Source of the DNA: Devosia rhodophyticola | GTDB taxonomy: Bacteria > Pseudomonadota > Alphaproteobacteria > Rhizobiales > Devosiaceae | DNA: 64,000 nucleotides | Direction: 5' to 3' | NCBI RefSeq assembly: GCF_028816475.1 | Contig: NZ_CP118247.1 | Location: 1,364,001-1,428,000, forward strand | Part shown: one piece after another, positions 43,311 through 53,408 of the stretch | Layout of the letters: every line of letters starts with the position of its first letter | Numbering within the stretch: the stretch's first letter is position 1 | The notes under the pieces: model-generated | What the model was told of the DNA's origin: nothing | The model's input: only the letters and a program-made list of their open reading frames with translations | Database searches by the model: none | Program-made: the position numbers and the translations under genes

Positions 43311-43736
43311 ATGTTGCCGCTTCGCGCCTTTTTGTCTAATTGCCGCGCCGCCTCGGCGGTGGAATTTGCCTTGTTGACCCCGGTCTTTGTGTTGATGCTG
43401 ACCGGTATGCTGGCCTACAGCATCTATTTTGGCGCGGCCCATTCGGTCCAACAGATTGCCGCAGATGCAGCGCGCACCTCGATTGCCGGGCTGAACGGGC
43501 GCGAACGCGATGCGCTTGTTGCGGCCTATATCGACAATAATGCGGCTGACTATCTGCTGATCGAGCGCGCGCGGCTGAGCTATACAATCGGGGACAAGGC
43601 GAGCGATCCCAGCCAATATCAGGTCAGCATCGATTATGACGCCAGCGCGCTACCAATCTGGAACCTTTATCCGCCGCTCCCCTTGCCCAGCAAGACCATC
43701 CGCTTTTCCTCCTCGATCCGCCGGGGCGGGTTATGA
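43311..43736 (+). CDS. TadE-like pilus assembly protein
   Basis: A 141-residue protein with the TadE pattern: a basic start, SAVEFALLTPVFVLMLTGMLAYSIYFG as a single membrane helix with the Glu after the Ala, then a periplasmic domain. TadE proteins are minor pilins processed by a prepilin peptidase; the SAVEF motif is the typical processing region. GGAG at 43302 lies before the ATG. The longer frame from 42957 would run through cutC's opposite strand and has no secretory look. It overlaps the next gene by 4 bp (ATGA). Other tad genes (tadA, tadB, cpaF) are not in this window. Confidence 0.85.
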   Translation: MLPLRAFLSNCRAASAVEFALLTPVFVLMLTGMLAYSIYFGAAHSVQQIAADAARTSIAGLNGRERDALVAAYIDNNAADYLLIERARLSYTIGDKASDPSQYQVSIDYDASALPIWNLYPPLPLPSKTIRFSSSIRRGGL

Positions 43737-45409
43737 AACTGCTTGGGCGTTTTGGACGGGCAGAGGATGGCAATATGGCCATCCTGTTTGCCGTGGCGCT
43801 TTCGATATCTGCGGTGGTTTCGGCTTTTGCGGTCGACGCCGCCAGCCTTTACAATATGCGGCGGGTCATGCAGTCCAATGTTGATCTGGCAGCACTTGCC
43901 GCCGCGCGCGATCCGGCCAACGCCACCGAAATTGCCCGGGCGGCGCTGGCGGAAGCTGGCCTGATCGAGCCAGACGCGCCGGCATCAGCGGGTTCCAAAT
44001 CGGGCGCCCGACTAAGCGTTATGCCCGGCCACTACGAAGCCGATCCAGACCTGCCGGTGGCGCAGCGCTTTGTGGCGGGACAGGCACCGCTCAATGCCGT
44101 GCAGGTGCGGCTTGAACGGCCCGGTGAGCTCTATTTTGCCAAATCCTGGAGCCCGACACCGACGTTGGGTGCCAGTGCAATTGCCCGGATCACGCCGCAG
44201 GTCAGTTTTTCCATTGGCTCACGGCTGGCAAAGTTTCAGGGCGGATTAGTCAATGGCGTGCTCAATGGGTTACTCGGCACCAATGTCTCACTCAGTCTCG
44301 TCGATTACAAGAGTCTGCTGGACGCCAGAATCGACGCCTTCGCTTTTCTTGATGCGCTGGCCCAGCAATTGCACATCAGCGCTGGCACCTATGATGATGT
44401 GCTCGCCGCCCAAGCCGACCGGGGCGACATTGCCGCGGCTCTGGCCCAAACCCTGGATGGCAGCGCACAGTTGGTGGCGCAAAAACTTGCCAACGGACTT
44501 GCCGAAAGCGATGCGGTCAATGTGGGAAGGCTGTTTGACCTGGGAGATCTGGGACGACTCGATATCAATTCGGGCGGTCAGAACCTGTTCACCTCGTTTT
44601 CGGCGCTGCAAATGCTGGTCGCCAGCGCCAGTGCGAGCGATGGCAGCCACCAGATCAATCTCAAGCTGGCCGCCAACGTGCCGGGGCTGGCCGGGCTTTC
44701 GCTCAAGCTGGCGGTGGGTGAACCGCCTCAAACTGGCAGTTGGTTTGCTGTTGGACCACGAGGCACGGTGGTTCGGACCGCGCAGGTGCGGCTGGCCCTG
44801 ACCGCGCACCTGTTAGGCGGCGGCGTATTGGGCAATGCCGGGGTCAATCTGCCGCTCTATCTTGAATTGGCCCATTCCGAAGCCATGGTCAGCGGGGCCA
44901 GTTGCCCCACCCCCTCGAGCCCGCGCGGTACTGCCAATATCGCGGTTCGGCCCGGGGTTGCCCGGCTGATACTGGGCGAGGTCGATGCCAATAGTTTTGG
45001 GGCCTTTGCCAGTCCGCCCAGCATCGGGGAGGCGCAATTGATCAATGCGCTGCTGCTCAAAGTCACCGGTAGCGCCAATGTCGAGATCGCCCAGACCACG
45101 CCGCAAACGCTCTCTTTCTCGTCGGCCGACATCGAGGCAGGACGGCTCAAGAGTGTGCATACCCAAACCATTGTTTCCTCACTGATCGGTTCGCTCCTGG
45201 GGGACCTGCACCTTAAGGTTCGCGCGCTGGGACTGGGGCTGGCCTCGCCCGCCATCATTGCCCAGGCGATCGAGGGGCTAATCTCACCGCTGGCGCCGAT
45301 GCTTGATCTGACCATTGAAACGCTACTGCAAACACTGGGTCTCAGTCTCGGCGAGGCCGATGTGCAGGTTTATGGCGTTCGGTGTATTGAACCGGTGCTT
45401 GTCGGATAG
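43733..45409 (+). CDS. TadG-like pilus-associated membrane protein
   Basis: A 558-residue protein whose N-terminus is the TadG/Flp-assembly kind: EDGNMAILFAVALSISAVVSAFAVDAASLYNMRR, with a membrane helix and the processing Glu/Asp before it, then SNVDLAALAAARDP. The remaining ~500 residues are periplasmic and rich in Leu/Ala/Gly, with LDLGDLGRLDINSGGQNLF and many short beta-like repeats. Unlike canonical TadG it has no von Willebrand A domain that I can see. It is coupled to the TadE-like gene by a 4-bp overlap. Likely a surface structure component or an assembly factor; the exact role is uncertain. Confidence 0.8.
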   Translation: MKLLGRFGRAEDGNMAILFAVALSISAVVSAFAVDAASLYNMRRVMQSNVDLAALAAARDPANATEIARAALAEAGLIEPDAPASAGSKSGARLSVMPGHYEADPDLPVAQRFVAGQAPLNAVQVRLERPGELYFAKSWSPTPTLGASAIARITPQVSFSIGSRLAKFQGGLVNGVLNGLLGTNVSLSLVDYKSLLDARIDAFAFLDALAQQLHISAGTYDDVLAAQADRGDIAAALAQTLDGSAQLVAQKLANGLAESDAVNVGRLFDLGDLGRLDINSGGQNLFTSFSALQMLVASASASDGSHQINLKLAANVPGLAGLSLKLAVGEPPQTGSWFAVGPRGTVVRTAQVRLALTAHLLGGGVLGNAGVNLPLYLELAHSEAMVSGASCPTPSSPRGTANIAVRPGVARLILGEVDANSFGAFASPPSIGEAQLINALLLKVTGSANVEIAQTTPQTLSFSSADIEAGRLKSVHTQTIVSSLIGSLLGDLHLKVRALGLGLASPAIIAQAIEGLISPLAPMLDLTIETLLQTLGLSLGEADVQVYGVRCIEPVLVG

Positions 45410-45512
45410 CGCTTTTTGGGCTTCTCAATCTTTCCCGAATTTTTGGGTCGCAACATGCTTGACATCCTAGTTTAGTGTGCTACATATCCAGCACACTACG
45501 TAGGTAATTCAC

Positions 45513-46787
45513 ATGGACGACTTTCATACTGGCCAGCCGATCTTCATGCAGATCCGCCAGCGCCTGATCGAAATGATCCTGCGTGGATCGGTTGGGGAGG
45601 GTGATCCCCTGCCCTCGGTGCGCCAGATCGCCGCCGACATGGCGGTCAATCCGTTGACGGTCACCAAGGCCTTTGAAGCCCTGGTCGATCTTGGAGTAGT
45701 CGAAAAACGCCGGGGACTCGGCATGTATGTCAAAACTGGTGCGCGACCGGCCTTGCTGGCCCATGAGCGCGAAAAATTCCTGAGTGAAGACTGGCCGCGC
45801 ATTGCCGCCCAGATCAAGGCACTCGAACTCGACCTGTCCACATTGCTGACCAAGAACAGGTCGGCTACCCCCGGGGGGAAAAATCCGATGACTGAACCTG
45901 AAGCCGCACTGGCCCCAATCGTTACGGCGCGTGGCCTGCGCAAGAAATTTGGCAACAAGGAAATCCTGCACGGGCTGGATTTCGACATTCCTGCCGGGCG
46001 CATCTATGGGCTGATCGGCCATAATGGTGCCGGCAAGACCACGACGCTCAATGCCATTCTGGGGCTGACAAATTGCCAGGGCACTATCCGGGTGCTGGGC
46101 GAGGACCCGTTTGCGCGCCGGGCCAAGCTGATGGAAAATGTCGCTTTCATTTCCGATGTTGCCAGCCTGCCCCGCTTCTTGCGGGTGCGTGAACTGTTTG
46201 CTCTTCTGTCCAATATCCATCCCAATTTTTCTCAGGACAAGGCGCGCAGTTTCCTTGAGGGCACCGACATTCGGCCCGAAGCCAAGATCAAACAATTGTC
46301 CAAAGGCATGATGGCCCAACTGCACCTTGCCGTGGTCATGGCGATCGATGCCAAGCTGCTGGTGCTGGACGAGCCGACGCTGGGGCTGGATATCACTTAT
46401 CGCAAGCGGTTTTACCGTCGCCTGCTCGAAGACTATATGACCGAGGAGCGCACCCTGCTGATCACCACGCATCAGGTTGATGAGATCGAATTTATGCTCT
46501 CGGACATCATGTTCATTCGCGATGGCAACATGATCCTGCACATGCAGATGGAAACGGTGAACGAGAAATTTGCCCAATTGGTGGTAGCTGATGAGCAAAG
46601 CGCCGAGACGGCGCGGACGCTCAAGCCGGTCTATGAGGAAACGCGGTTTGGCCAGACGGTAATGATTTTTGACGGGGCCGACCGCGAGACGCTTCAGACG
46701 CTGGGCAAGGTATCGACGCCAACCATGTCGGACCTGTTTGTTGCGCTGATGCAGCGACCAACGGTTAATCCGGAGACAGCAAAATGA
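45513..46787 (+). CDS. GntR (YtrA-type) regulator joined in frame to an ABC ATPase (YtrB-type)
   Basis: As read, a 424-residue polypeptide. Residues 1-76 are a GntR/YtrA winged helix (IFMQIRQRLIEMILRGSVGEGDPLPSVRQIAADMAVNPLTVTKAFEAL). Residues 77-125 are the short YtrA effector tail. From residue 126 an ABC ATPase follows: GLIGHNGAGKTTTLN, LSKGMMAQLHLAVVMAIDAKLLVLDEPTLGLD and TTHQVDE. The join falls in a C5-G6-A5 tract (45868-45883). If one G were added the regulator would stop at TGA 45893-45895, overlapping an ATG at 45888 that opens a normal ATPase with a G-rich ribosome site. So two overlapping genes are probable and the fusion may be an artefact. The permease follows with a 4-bp overlap. 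YtrA represses its ABC operon in Bacillus. Confidence 0.8.
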   Translation: MDDFHTGQPIFMQIRQRLIEMILRGSVGEGDPLPSVRQIAADMAVNPLTVTKAFEALVDLGVVEKRRGLGMYVKTGARPALLAHEREKFLSEDWPRIAAQIKALELDLSTLLTKNRSATPGGKNPMTEPEAALAPIVTARGLRKKFGNKEILHGLDFDIPAGRIYGLIGHNGAGKTTTLNAILGLTNCQGTIRVLGEDPFARRAKLMENVAFISDVASLPRFLRVRELFALLSNIHPNFSQDKARSFLEGTDIRPEAKIKQLSKGMMAQLHLAVVMAIDAKLLVLDEPTLGLDITYRKRFYRRLLEDYMTEERTLLITTHQVDEIEFMLSDIMFIRDGNMILHMQMETVNEKFAQLVVADEQSAETARTLKPVYEETRFGQTVMIFDGADRETLQTLGKVSTPTMSDLFVALMQRPTVNPETAK

Positions 46788-47674
46788 AGGCTTTTGTTGC
46801 TTTGGTGCGGCGCGAGCAGATTGAGCATCGCGGTGCCTTCCTGATTGCGCCGCTGGCGCTTGTGGCCATCCTGTTCGGCGCCACTGTTCTGGCCTTTACC
46901 GTGGGGCGGGTCGATGCGCGCTTTTCGGGCGCCATGATGAATCTGGCCCCGCTGCGGGTGTTTGCAATCGGCTTTCTGGGCGTCGGCTTCGCCTGGGCAC
47001 TCTATCTGATCGCGACGCTGTTCTTTTATTGCGCCGACGGCTTTGCCGCCGACCGCCGCAACAATGCCATGCTGTTCTGGAAGTCGATGCCGGTTTCGGA
47101 CCTTCGAATTCTCTATGCCAAACTGGCAGCAACGCTCACGATTTTTCCGGCCACCATCTACGTGGTTTCACTACTGAGCAGCGCTCTGCTGATGGGTGTG
47201 GCGGTGGTGACCTCCAATATCAGCACCGGCAATGGGCTGGCGATGCTGGGCAATATTTTTGACATCTATGTGCAAGTGGCGGGTTCAACGCTTCTGGCGC
47301 TGGTTTTGGGTCTGCTCTGGTATGTGCCCTACATGGCGCTGGTTGGGGCTCTGGCAACCGTTGTGGGGCGCTGGGCGATACCGCTGTCGCTGCTGCTACC
47401 ATCGCTCGTGTCGCTGCTTGAATGGGTGACGCTAGGCGGGCTCAGCCCCTTCCATACCCATGTTTGGAACTATCTGGCCGACCGTAGCGATTTCAAGCTC
47501 GCCGATGGCTATCTCGAAAACTGGTTTCACGCGGAAGGCACCTTCAGCATGGTCGATTTTGGCAATGACCTTCTGGCGCGCACCGATTGGACCCAGATGG
47601 CGATCGGCTGGCTGTTTGCCGCTGTCGTCATATATCTGGCCAGCGAATACCGGCGCCGGTACAACGACAACTGA
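46784..47674 (+). CDS. ABC-2 type permease of a YtrBC-like exporter
   Basis: A 296-residue integral membrane protein with six or seven hydrophobic helices. It begins MKAFVALVRREQIEHRGAFLIAPL, a typical ABC-2/YtrC-like start, and has a conserved ADGFAADRRNNAMLFWKSMPVSDL cytoplasmic loop that fits the ATPase coupling region, then ALVLGLLWYVPYMALVGALATVVGRW and a soluble loop with SDFKLADGYLENWFHAEG. It overlaps the ATPase gene by 4 bp, so they form one transporter with the preceding gene. Substrate unknown; in Bacillus the homologue is a cell-wall antibiotic-stress-related exporter. Confidence 0.85.
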   Translation: MKAFVALVRREQIEHRGAFLIAPLALVAILFGATVLAFTVGRVDARFSGAMMNLAPLRVFAIGFLGVGFAWALYLIATLFFYCADGFAADRRNNAMLFWKSMPVSDLRILYAKLAATLTIFPATIYVVSLLSSALLMGVAVVTSNISTGNGLAMLGNIFDIYVQVAGSTLLALVLGLLWYVPYMALVGALATVVGRWAIPLSLLLPSLVSLLEWVTLGGLSPFHTHVWNYLADRSDFKLADGYLENWFHAEGTFSMVDFGNDLLARTDWTQMAIGWLFAAVVIYLASEYRRRYNDN

Positions 47675-47706
47675 GCGACGGCGGCAGGCCTTTCTGGTCT
47701 GCTGCG

Positions 47707-49011
47707 CTAGACCTTGACCGGGTGTTCGGCCCGGTCCTTGTCGCCAAAAATGCGCAGATAGCGGGCAATTTCGGCAGGATCGCCGGTCGCCTTGGCTGGA
47801 TTGTCCGACAGTTTGACTGCCGGGCGACCATTGGCCTTAGAAACCTTGATGACGATGGAAATCGGATCGAGGCCCGGATTGACGTCGGGGGCGCAGCCTT
47901 CAAAATCATTGGTCAGATTGGTGCCCCAGCCAAAGGCCATGCGCACCTTGCCATCAAAATGCAGATAGGCCGCCTCGATCATGTCGACATCGAGTCCATC
48001 GGAAAAGATCAGCAGTTTTTCGCGCGGGTCGCGGCCGTGCCGCTTCCACCATTGGATGATCCGCTCGCCGCCTTCGATGGCCGGGGCGCTATCGGGGCGA
48101 AAACCGGTCCAGTCCGCCACCCAGTCGGGCGCGTCGCGCAAGAAAGCGGTGGTGCCGAAGGCATCGGGCAGGACGATCTTGAGGTTGCCACCATAATAGC
48201 TCTCCCAATCCTGCAATACCTGATAAGGCGCGGCCTTGATCGAGGATTCGGTGGTGGCAAGCGCTGCCAAAACCATGGGCAGTTCATGGGCGTTGGTGCC
48301 CAACGCCTCAAGATCATTGTCCATGGCCAGTTTGACGTTGGAGGTGCCGGTGAAATTATCGCCGATTCCCTCCTTGAGCGCTTCCACGCACCAGCGTTGC
48401 CACAAAAATGAATGGCGCCGCCGGGTGCCGAAATCGGAAATTTTTAGATCGGGCAGTTTTTGCAGCCGCTCGACCTTTTCCCACATCTTGGCCTTGGCGC
48501 GGGCGTAAAGCACATCGAGCGTGAAGGGCCCGTAGCGCTTCATGGCGGCGCGAGATCGCATTTCATTGATGATGGCGAGGGCCGGAATTTCCCACATGGA
48601 GGTTTCGACCCAAGGCCCGTAAAATTCCAGATCGAACTGCCCGTCGCGCTTTTCCAGCCGATATTCGGGCAGTTGGAAGTCTTCGAGAAATTTGAGAAAG
48701 TCTGGTTCGAAAATCTGTCTGGAGCCATAAAAACTGTTACCGGCCAGCCAGATCATTTCCTTTTTGGAAAAACGCAGGCCGCGCGCATAATCGAGCTGGG
48801 CGCGTAACTCATCGATGTCGATCTCCTCGGCCAGACGCACCCTTTTGGTGCGGTTGATCAGGGAAAAGGTGGCATCGACCCTGGGATAAAGTCCCCAGAT
48901 CATCTGCAGCATCAAAATCTTGTAAAAGTCGGTATCGAGCAGGCTCCGAATGATCGGATCAAGCTTCCAGGTGTGATTGTGCACCCGTCGCGCTATATCG
49001 GTCTTCGGCAT
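47707..49011 (-). CDS. pncB: Nicotinate phosphoribosyltransferase
   Basis: A 434-residue Pnc[22 protein letters not shown] opens the family fold. The catalytic and PRPP-binding regions include [50 protein letters not shown] and [37 protein letters not shown]. It converts nicotinate and PRPP to nicotinate mononucleotide in NAD salvage. Length and order are standard. It converges with the permease gene, whose stop is 32 bp away. Confidence 0.96.
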   Translation of the reverse strand: MPKTDIARRVHNHTWKLDPIIRSLLDTDFYKILMLQMIWGLYPRVDATFSLINRTKRVRLAEEIDIDELRAQLDYARGLRFSKKEMIWLAGNSFYGSRQIFEPDFLKFLEDFQLPEYRLEKRDGQFDLEFYGPWVETSMWEIPALAIINEMRSRAAMKRYGPFTLDVLYARAKAKMWEKVERLQKLPDLKISDFGTRRRHSFLWQRWCVEALKEGIGDNFTGTSNVKLAMDNDLEALGTNAHELPMVLAALATTESSIKAAPYQVLQDWESYYGGNLKIVLPDAFGTTAFLRDAPDWVADWTGFRPDSAPAIEGGERIIQWWKRHGRDPREKLLIFSDGLDVDMIEAAYLHFDGKVRMAFGWGTNLTNDFEGCAPDVNPGLDPISIVIKVSKANGRPAVKLSDNPAKATGDPAEIARYLRIFGDKDRAEHPVKV

Positions 49012-49095
49012 TGGTCCCGCCCAGGCTCTTGCAAATTCACCTCGGGCTTTTATCGCGAACTAACGATGAATGCCAGCCGTTGCCCGGCACCGGCC

Positions 49096-50251
49096 TTAAG
49101 CAAACTGAAAGACGGCGAAGCGGTCAAGCGCCTCGTCAAGCGCGGCCTTGGCATTGGCGTCCGGGGCGCGGTGCCAATGCAGGTTTTGCACCAGCAGCGA
49201 CCTGGCCGTCCGGTCCGCCTTGAGATCGATCACCGCCGCGATCTCTTCGCCCATCAGCACCGGCAGGGCAAAATAGCCCATTTTACGCTTTTCTGACGGC
49301 AGATAGGCCTCAAACAGATGTTGGTAGTCAAAAAACAGTTTGAGGCGGGGGCGCTGGATAGTCAGCGGATCGAACGGCGACAGGATATGGACCAGTTCCG
49401 AGGCTGGATGCGGTGATGCCGCCATGGCAGCGGGCGTTGCCCAATGCTGCACACCGGGGGCGTTGGCCAGATGGACCGGCATCAATTTTTTCGACCGCAC
49501 CCGCGCCGCGATCAGGGCGCCGATCGCTTTTTTGCGCGGGGCGTCGAGATGGCAGATGGACTGCAGGCTGACCATGCCCTGGGCACGCAGGGCCCGATCC
49601 AGCACATAGGCGGTGACCTGGTTCTCGCTGGCGGGCCGGGGACGGCTCAACCAGCCAAAATGGCGCGCGCTCAGATCATAGGTCTTGAGCATCCCTTCGC
49701 GGGCGCTGACCGTCAGATGGCCTTGAAAAAACGCCATTTCGAGGATGCGTTTGGAGGGTTTTCGGCTGCCCCAGAGATGGGCCTTGTCTACCCGCACATC
49801 ACTATCGAAATCGCGCATCGACAATGGCCCCTCAGCCCGAATACGCCGGAGCAAGGCTTTCACGTCACGGGGCGCCACAGTGCCAAACCAGCGGCTGGGC
49901 GTCTCGCGAAGACGCGCCATCAGAATCCATGAAATAGCGATAGTCGGCGCTCGGCACATAGGCCAGCGCATGGGTCCAATATTCGAAGACCGATTTATCA
50001 GTCGACTGGGCCTGAGCCAGATCGGCGCGGCGATAGTCGGGAATGCGTGAATAAAGGATATGATGGTGGCATCGCTCGATGACATTGATGGTGTCGATCT
50101 GGACATAGCCCAGATGCGCAATGGCGCGCGGCGTCGCTTCTGGTCCGGCGCCGAACGGGGCAGACTCGTCCAGCCGCTGCGCCCGCAACCAGATGCGGCG
50201 TGCCTGCGATGTCGATACGGGATGGGAGGAAAGCTTTGGGCTGCGACTCAT
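49096..50251 (-). pseudogene. YcaQ-like winged-helix DNA-repair protein, split by a frameshift
   Basis: Two frames together resemble the YcaQ/DUF1006 winged-helix family, whose members excise DNA crosslinks in E. coli. The N-terminal frame (50251-49865) carries QARRIWLRAQRLDESAPFG, AIAHLGYVQIDTINVIERCHHHILYSRIP and YWTHALAYVPSADYRYFM. The other frame (about 49960-49096) carries MARLRETPSRWFGTVAPRDVKALL, WGSRKPSKRILEMAFFQGHLTVSARE, SPFDPLTIQRPRLKLFFDYQHLFEAYLPSEKRKMGYFALPVLMGE. The frames join if one base is removed near the AA at 49924-49925, giving YRYFMDLMARLRE. This is an added base, not a missing one, and not in a long homopolymer. The gene's signature QxD (QIDT) is intact. Confidence 0.82.
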
Positions 50252-50602
50252 GGATGATATTATTGCCAAGACGCGGCAAGACTTCCAGTAGTGACTGACA
50301 GATCAAGGACCTGAGGACACCGGGCGGGATTGCCAATGATCGATATATCGATTACCCGTGCTCCGCGTCTCGCTGTTGGGGACAACGTATTCGCCTGAGT
50401 TTGTCTTTGCGTTGTTGATCATTGGTTTAACTGGATATGGGCATTAGATATTATCTGACCTTCGTTTATATGTTACGTTCTAGCAGAATTGCGGCATTGG
50501 CATTGGCTGAAATGCGATTTTCCAGCACTCCTTATTGTATCACAGTTGCAGGCCTATGCAGGAGCCGCAGTTGTATAAACTGCCAACGCCTTTGGATTTA
50601 TC
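50252..50602. other. Noncoding, AT-richer upstream region of the O-antigen ligase gene
   Basis: About 350 bp between two genes that are read away from each other. The stretch around 50400-50480 is visibly AT-rich (GGTTTAACTGGATATGGGCAT, TTAGATATTATCTGACC), as expected for a promoter. No convincing protein frame, RNA or repeat was found here. The shift in composition marks the left edge of the polysaccharide-IS region. Confidence 0.5.
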
Positions 50603-51836
50603 ATGACATTTGAAGAGACGCGACCGGCCCTGCTTCTCGCAGCGCTCGTTGGCGCACTTGCCATGGCGCCGGTAGCGCCTGAGGCAGGCAATGCACTGTT
50701 CCTGATTGCTGGTGTATCGGCACTACTGCTACTACGGGCCCAAGATCTAAAGCTGCTCGCGCGCCCAATCGTTTGGATGCCATTGATTGCCATGGGATTG
50801 CTATCGATTGCCTACGTGGTCGCCGATGGGTCGTTCAATGGACTTATCGGGATTGCCTATTTTGCCCCCCTGCTGGCCATCTGGCCACTTCTTGCCTTGA
50901 ACCGCGGCAGTATCGCAACGGCACCGGGGGCCATCGCAATCCTGGCTTTATGTGGTGTGGCAGGGGCCACAACAATGGGGATCAATGATTTTCTGACAAC
51001 AGGGACCGATCGCGCCGGCGAATCGGTTGCCAACCCGATCCACTACGCGGATGTGGCCCTTGCCATCGGCTTTTTGGCAACAATTGGTGTGGTCTATACC
51101 AAGAAGGGGTGGCGATATATTTATCTGGCTGGACCGCTATTGGCATCAGCGGCCGTTTTGCTCTCGGGAACACGCGGTGCGGTTGTCGCCCTTGTCGTCA
51201 TGGGCACGGCAGCAGTCACTTTGATAATTTGGTTTCGGTTGGTGACATTGCGATTTGCCGGAATTGCGACGCTGATAAGTGCGGCTATTTTGGTCGTTGC
51301 CCTTTTCGCGGGCGTCGGCGAGACTTCCGGGGTACTGCGCATGTCGTCAGAAGTTACGGATGTGCTGCGCAACGGCCCTCCTACTGACGAGATCAACAAA
51401 GCTCAGGCTGCAGATGTACACGGGGGGCCTGCGTGCCTTTCTGGCTTCGCCCCTGGTTGGGCACGGTCCATTTGATTTTACGACCGTTGCGTCGAACTAT
51501 GTAGACGTGCCGTTCACTCCCCCACCGCATTTGCACAACGATCTCGCCGATTTTGCAGCTAGTGGTGGCGTTCTTGGGCTCCTTGGGTATTTCATGTTCT
51601 TGCTGGCACCAGTCGTCGAAGCTCTGCGCGCGCCCCATTCCGCCAAGCGCTTTGGGCTTATTGTGATCGCTGCGACCCTGAGCGTCGGCTATTTGGTGAT
51701 GGGTTTGACAAATGCGATGTTCGGCATACTCAACGTCACAGTTTGCTTTGCCGCATTGTCCTTGGTCGTCGGGCTGCTGAGCCACCGTCCACAATCGGGG
51801 CAAACAGCGGCGCTGAATTCCTCGCCTCAATGTTAG
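50603..51836 (+). pseudogene. O-antigen ligase / Wzy-like polymerase, frameshifted
   Basis: Together the two frames give a polytopic membrane protein of about 410 residues of the O-antigen ligase family (PF04932). The first frame (50603-51475) has many hydrophobic helices and LLSGTRGAVVALVV, the characteristic SGTRG motif. The second (from about 51400 to 51836) continues LQMYTGGLRAFLASPLVGHGPFDFTTVA, HLHNDLADFAASGGVLGLLGYF, the conserved periplasmic-loop and following helices. The frame moves by one base near 51396-51406, where one base must be removed. The two parts were one gene. Function: polymerise or ligate O-antigen or other lipid-linked glycan. Whether it is dead or miscalled cannot be told here; neighbouring IS remnants and a broken acetyltransferase make decay plausible. 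Confidence 0.8.
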
Positions 51837-51974
51837 TGCACGAGCGCTCCATATTGGCGTTATGTCCGGTCGAAGAGGCAAGGCGTCCCTAGCTGGGCGA
51901 AGGTCAACTAACGCCATCACTGGCATCAAAAAGTACGCCCTGGTGCACGGTGGGTTGATATCCTCACGGCAATT

Positions 51975-52184
51975 TTGGACATAAAGATCATGTCGATGAT
52001 CCTTCCTAAGCGTTGCGAGGTGGAGGAGACAAGCGATGGGGCGCGGGCTCGATATGAGCAGGGAGGCAGCAACATCTCGATTGGACAGGTCGTCGTTATC
52101 GGTGTAGGCAGCGCTGTAGTCCGCAATTTTGAGAGTGGCCAGACTGTTGTGGGCGTGGCAGCGTGCGCCTTGGAGAAATCATAG
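51975..52184 (+). pseudogene. Remnant of a left-handed beta-helix (PglD/NeuD-like) acetyltransferase
   Basis: A 69-residue frame whose C-terminal half is the end of a hexapeptide-repeat acyltransferase: NISIGQVVVIGVGSAVVRNFESGQTVVGVAA fits the closing coil and the VGVPA-like end of PglD/NeuD sugar O- or N-acetyltransferases. The upstream catalytic coil and N-terminal domain are missing from all frames here. Its stop (TAG at 52182-52184) overlaps the GTG start of the aminotransferase gene, a coupling that must have come from an intact operon. So it is a decayed gene, not a functional one. Confidence 0.6.
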
Positions 52185-53362
52185 TGCTCAATACTCCATT
52201 TTCCCCTTGGCCATCCTTTACAACGGAAGAAATCGAAGCCGTTTCCAAAGTCCTGGCGTCCAACCGCGTGAATTACTGGACAGGAGACGTCTGTCGGGGC
52301 TTCGAGACGGCATTTTCCCGCTTCGTTGGTGCAAAGCACGCTGTGGCCCTGGCAAATGGAACTCTGGCTCTCGATGTCGCCCTTAAGGCGCTAGGTGTCG
52401 GCGCTGGCGATGAGGTGGTTGTGACACCAAGAACCTTTATTGCCTCGGTGTCTGCAGTGGTAACGGCGGGGGCCATCCCCGTTTTTGCTGATGTTGATCG
52501 GGACACACAAAACATCACGGCTGAGTCTATTGCGCGCGTTCTTTCGCAGCGCACCAAGGCGATTATTCCCGTTCATCTGGCGGGCTTGCCTTGCGATATG
52601 GATCCGATCATGGATTTGGCACGCGAGCGTGGATTGTTCGTTATCGAAGACTGCGCACAGGCCCATGGCGCCCTCTACAAGGGGCGTAGTGTTGGAACAA
52701 TTGGCGACGTCGGTGCCTGGTCCTTTTGCCAGGACAAGATAATGACGACCGGCGGCGAGGGGGGCATGGTCACGACCAATGACGGCGCGCTTTGGTCTGC
52801 CATGTGGTCCTACAAAGACCACGGCAAAAGCTGGCAAGCCGTCTATGATCGCAGCCACCCACCGGGGCCCCGGCTCGTTCACGATAGCTTTGGCACGAAT
52901 TGGCGCATGCTGGAAATGCAGGCAGCCATTGGTTTGATTCAGATTGACCGCATGCCGAAGTGGACACAACGACGGACAGATGTGGCGCATGCCATCACCG
53001 AGACGCTTCGGCGACATGTTGCGGTTCGCGTACCCTTGGTACCTGAGTATGCCCGGCACGCGCATTATCGGCTCTATGCTTTTGTCTGTCCCGATCAATT
53101 GGACACTGGCTGGTCACGAGATCGGGTCATTGATGAGATCGTCAAACGGGGGGTCCCATGCATGCATGGCTCGCAATCCGAAGTCTATCTTGAGGCCGCC
53201 TTCGATGACTCCTCATGGCGCCCGATGCACAGGCTTTCGGTCGCCCGCGAACTTGGTGAAACCGGTATCGCCTTTCTGGTCCATCCCACACTGACTGATG
53301 CCGAGGTGTCAAAAACCTGCGATGTCGTCGCACAAGTGCTCACCGAAGCTGTCGGGGGCTAG
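52184..53362 (+). CDS. DegT/DnrJ/EryC1 family sugar aminotransferase
   Basis: A 392-residue PLP-dependent aminotransferase of the DegT class. FEAxxxx-like AKHAVALANGTLALDVALKALGVGAGDEVVVTPRTF opens it, the PLP-binding Asp is in EDCAQAHGALYKG and the Schiff-base lysine in WSFCQDKIMTTGGEGGM near residue 190. The GTG start at 52184 has GGAG at 52172, and MLNTPFSPWPSFTTEEIEAV is the usual opening; the longer frame from 52163 is not needed. It would add an amino group to a nucleotide-linked keto-sugar, and with a PglD-like acetyltransferase make an acetamido sugar for a surface glycan. The acetyltransferase remnant just before it suggests a broken pathway. Confidence 0.92.
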   Translation: MLNTPFSPWPSFTTEEIEAVSKVLASNRVNYWTGDVCRGFETAFSRFVGAKHAVALANGTLALDVALKALGVGAGDEVVVTPRTFIASVSAVVTAGAIPVFADVDRDTQNITAESIARVLSQRTKAIIPVHLAGLPCDMDPIMDLARERGLFVIEDCAQAHGALYKGRSVGTIGDVGAWSFCQDKIMTTGGEGGMVTTNDGALWSAMWSYKDHGKSWQAVYDRSHPPGPRLVHDSFGTNWRMLEMQAAIGLIQIDRMPKWTQRRTDVAHAITETLRRHVAVRVPLVPEYARHAHYRLYAFVCPDQLDTGWSRDRVIDEIVKRGVPCMHGSQSEVYLEAAFDDSSWRPMHRLSVARELGETGIAFLVHPTLTDAEVSKTCDVVAQVLTEAVGG

Positions 53363-53408
53363 GGACTAAGGACGACGTGGGGAGGGCATTTCAGAACCAA
53401 GCTGCGCC

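Noticed and set aside
45480-46598. Long minus-strand frame over the regulator-ATPase gene
   Set aside because: It is antisense to a clear GntR and ABC ATPase, has no recognisable domains and is rich in His/Gln as expected for a GC-rich shadow frame.
47587-48411. 274-codon plus-strand frame over pncB
   Set aside because: Antisense to a clear nicotinate phosphoribosyltransferase; no domain of its own.
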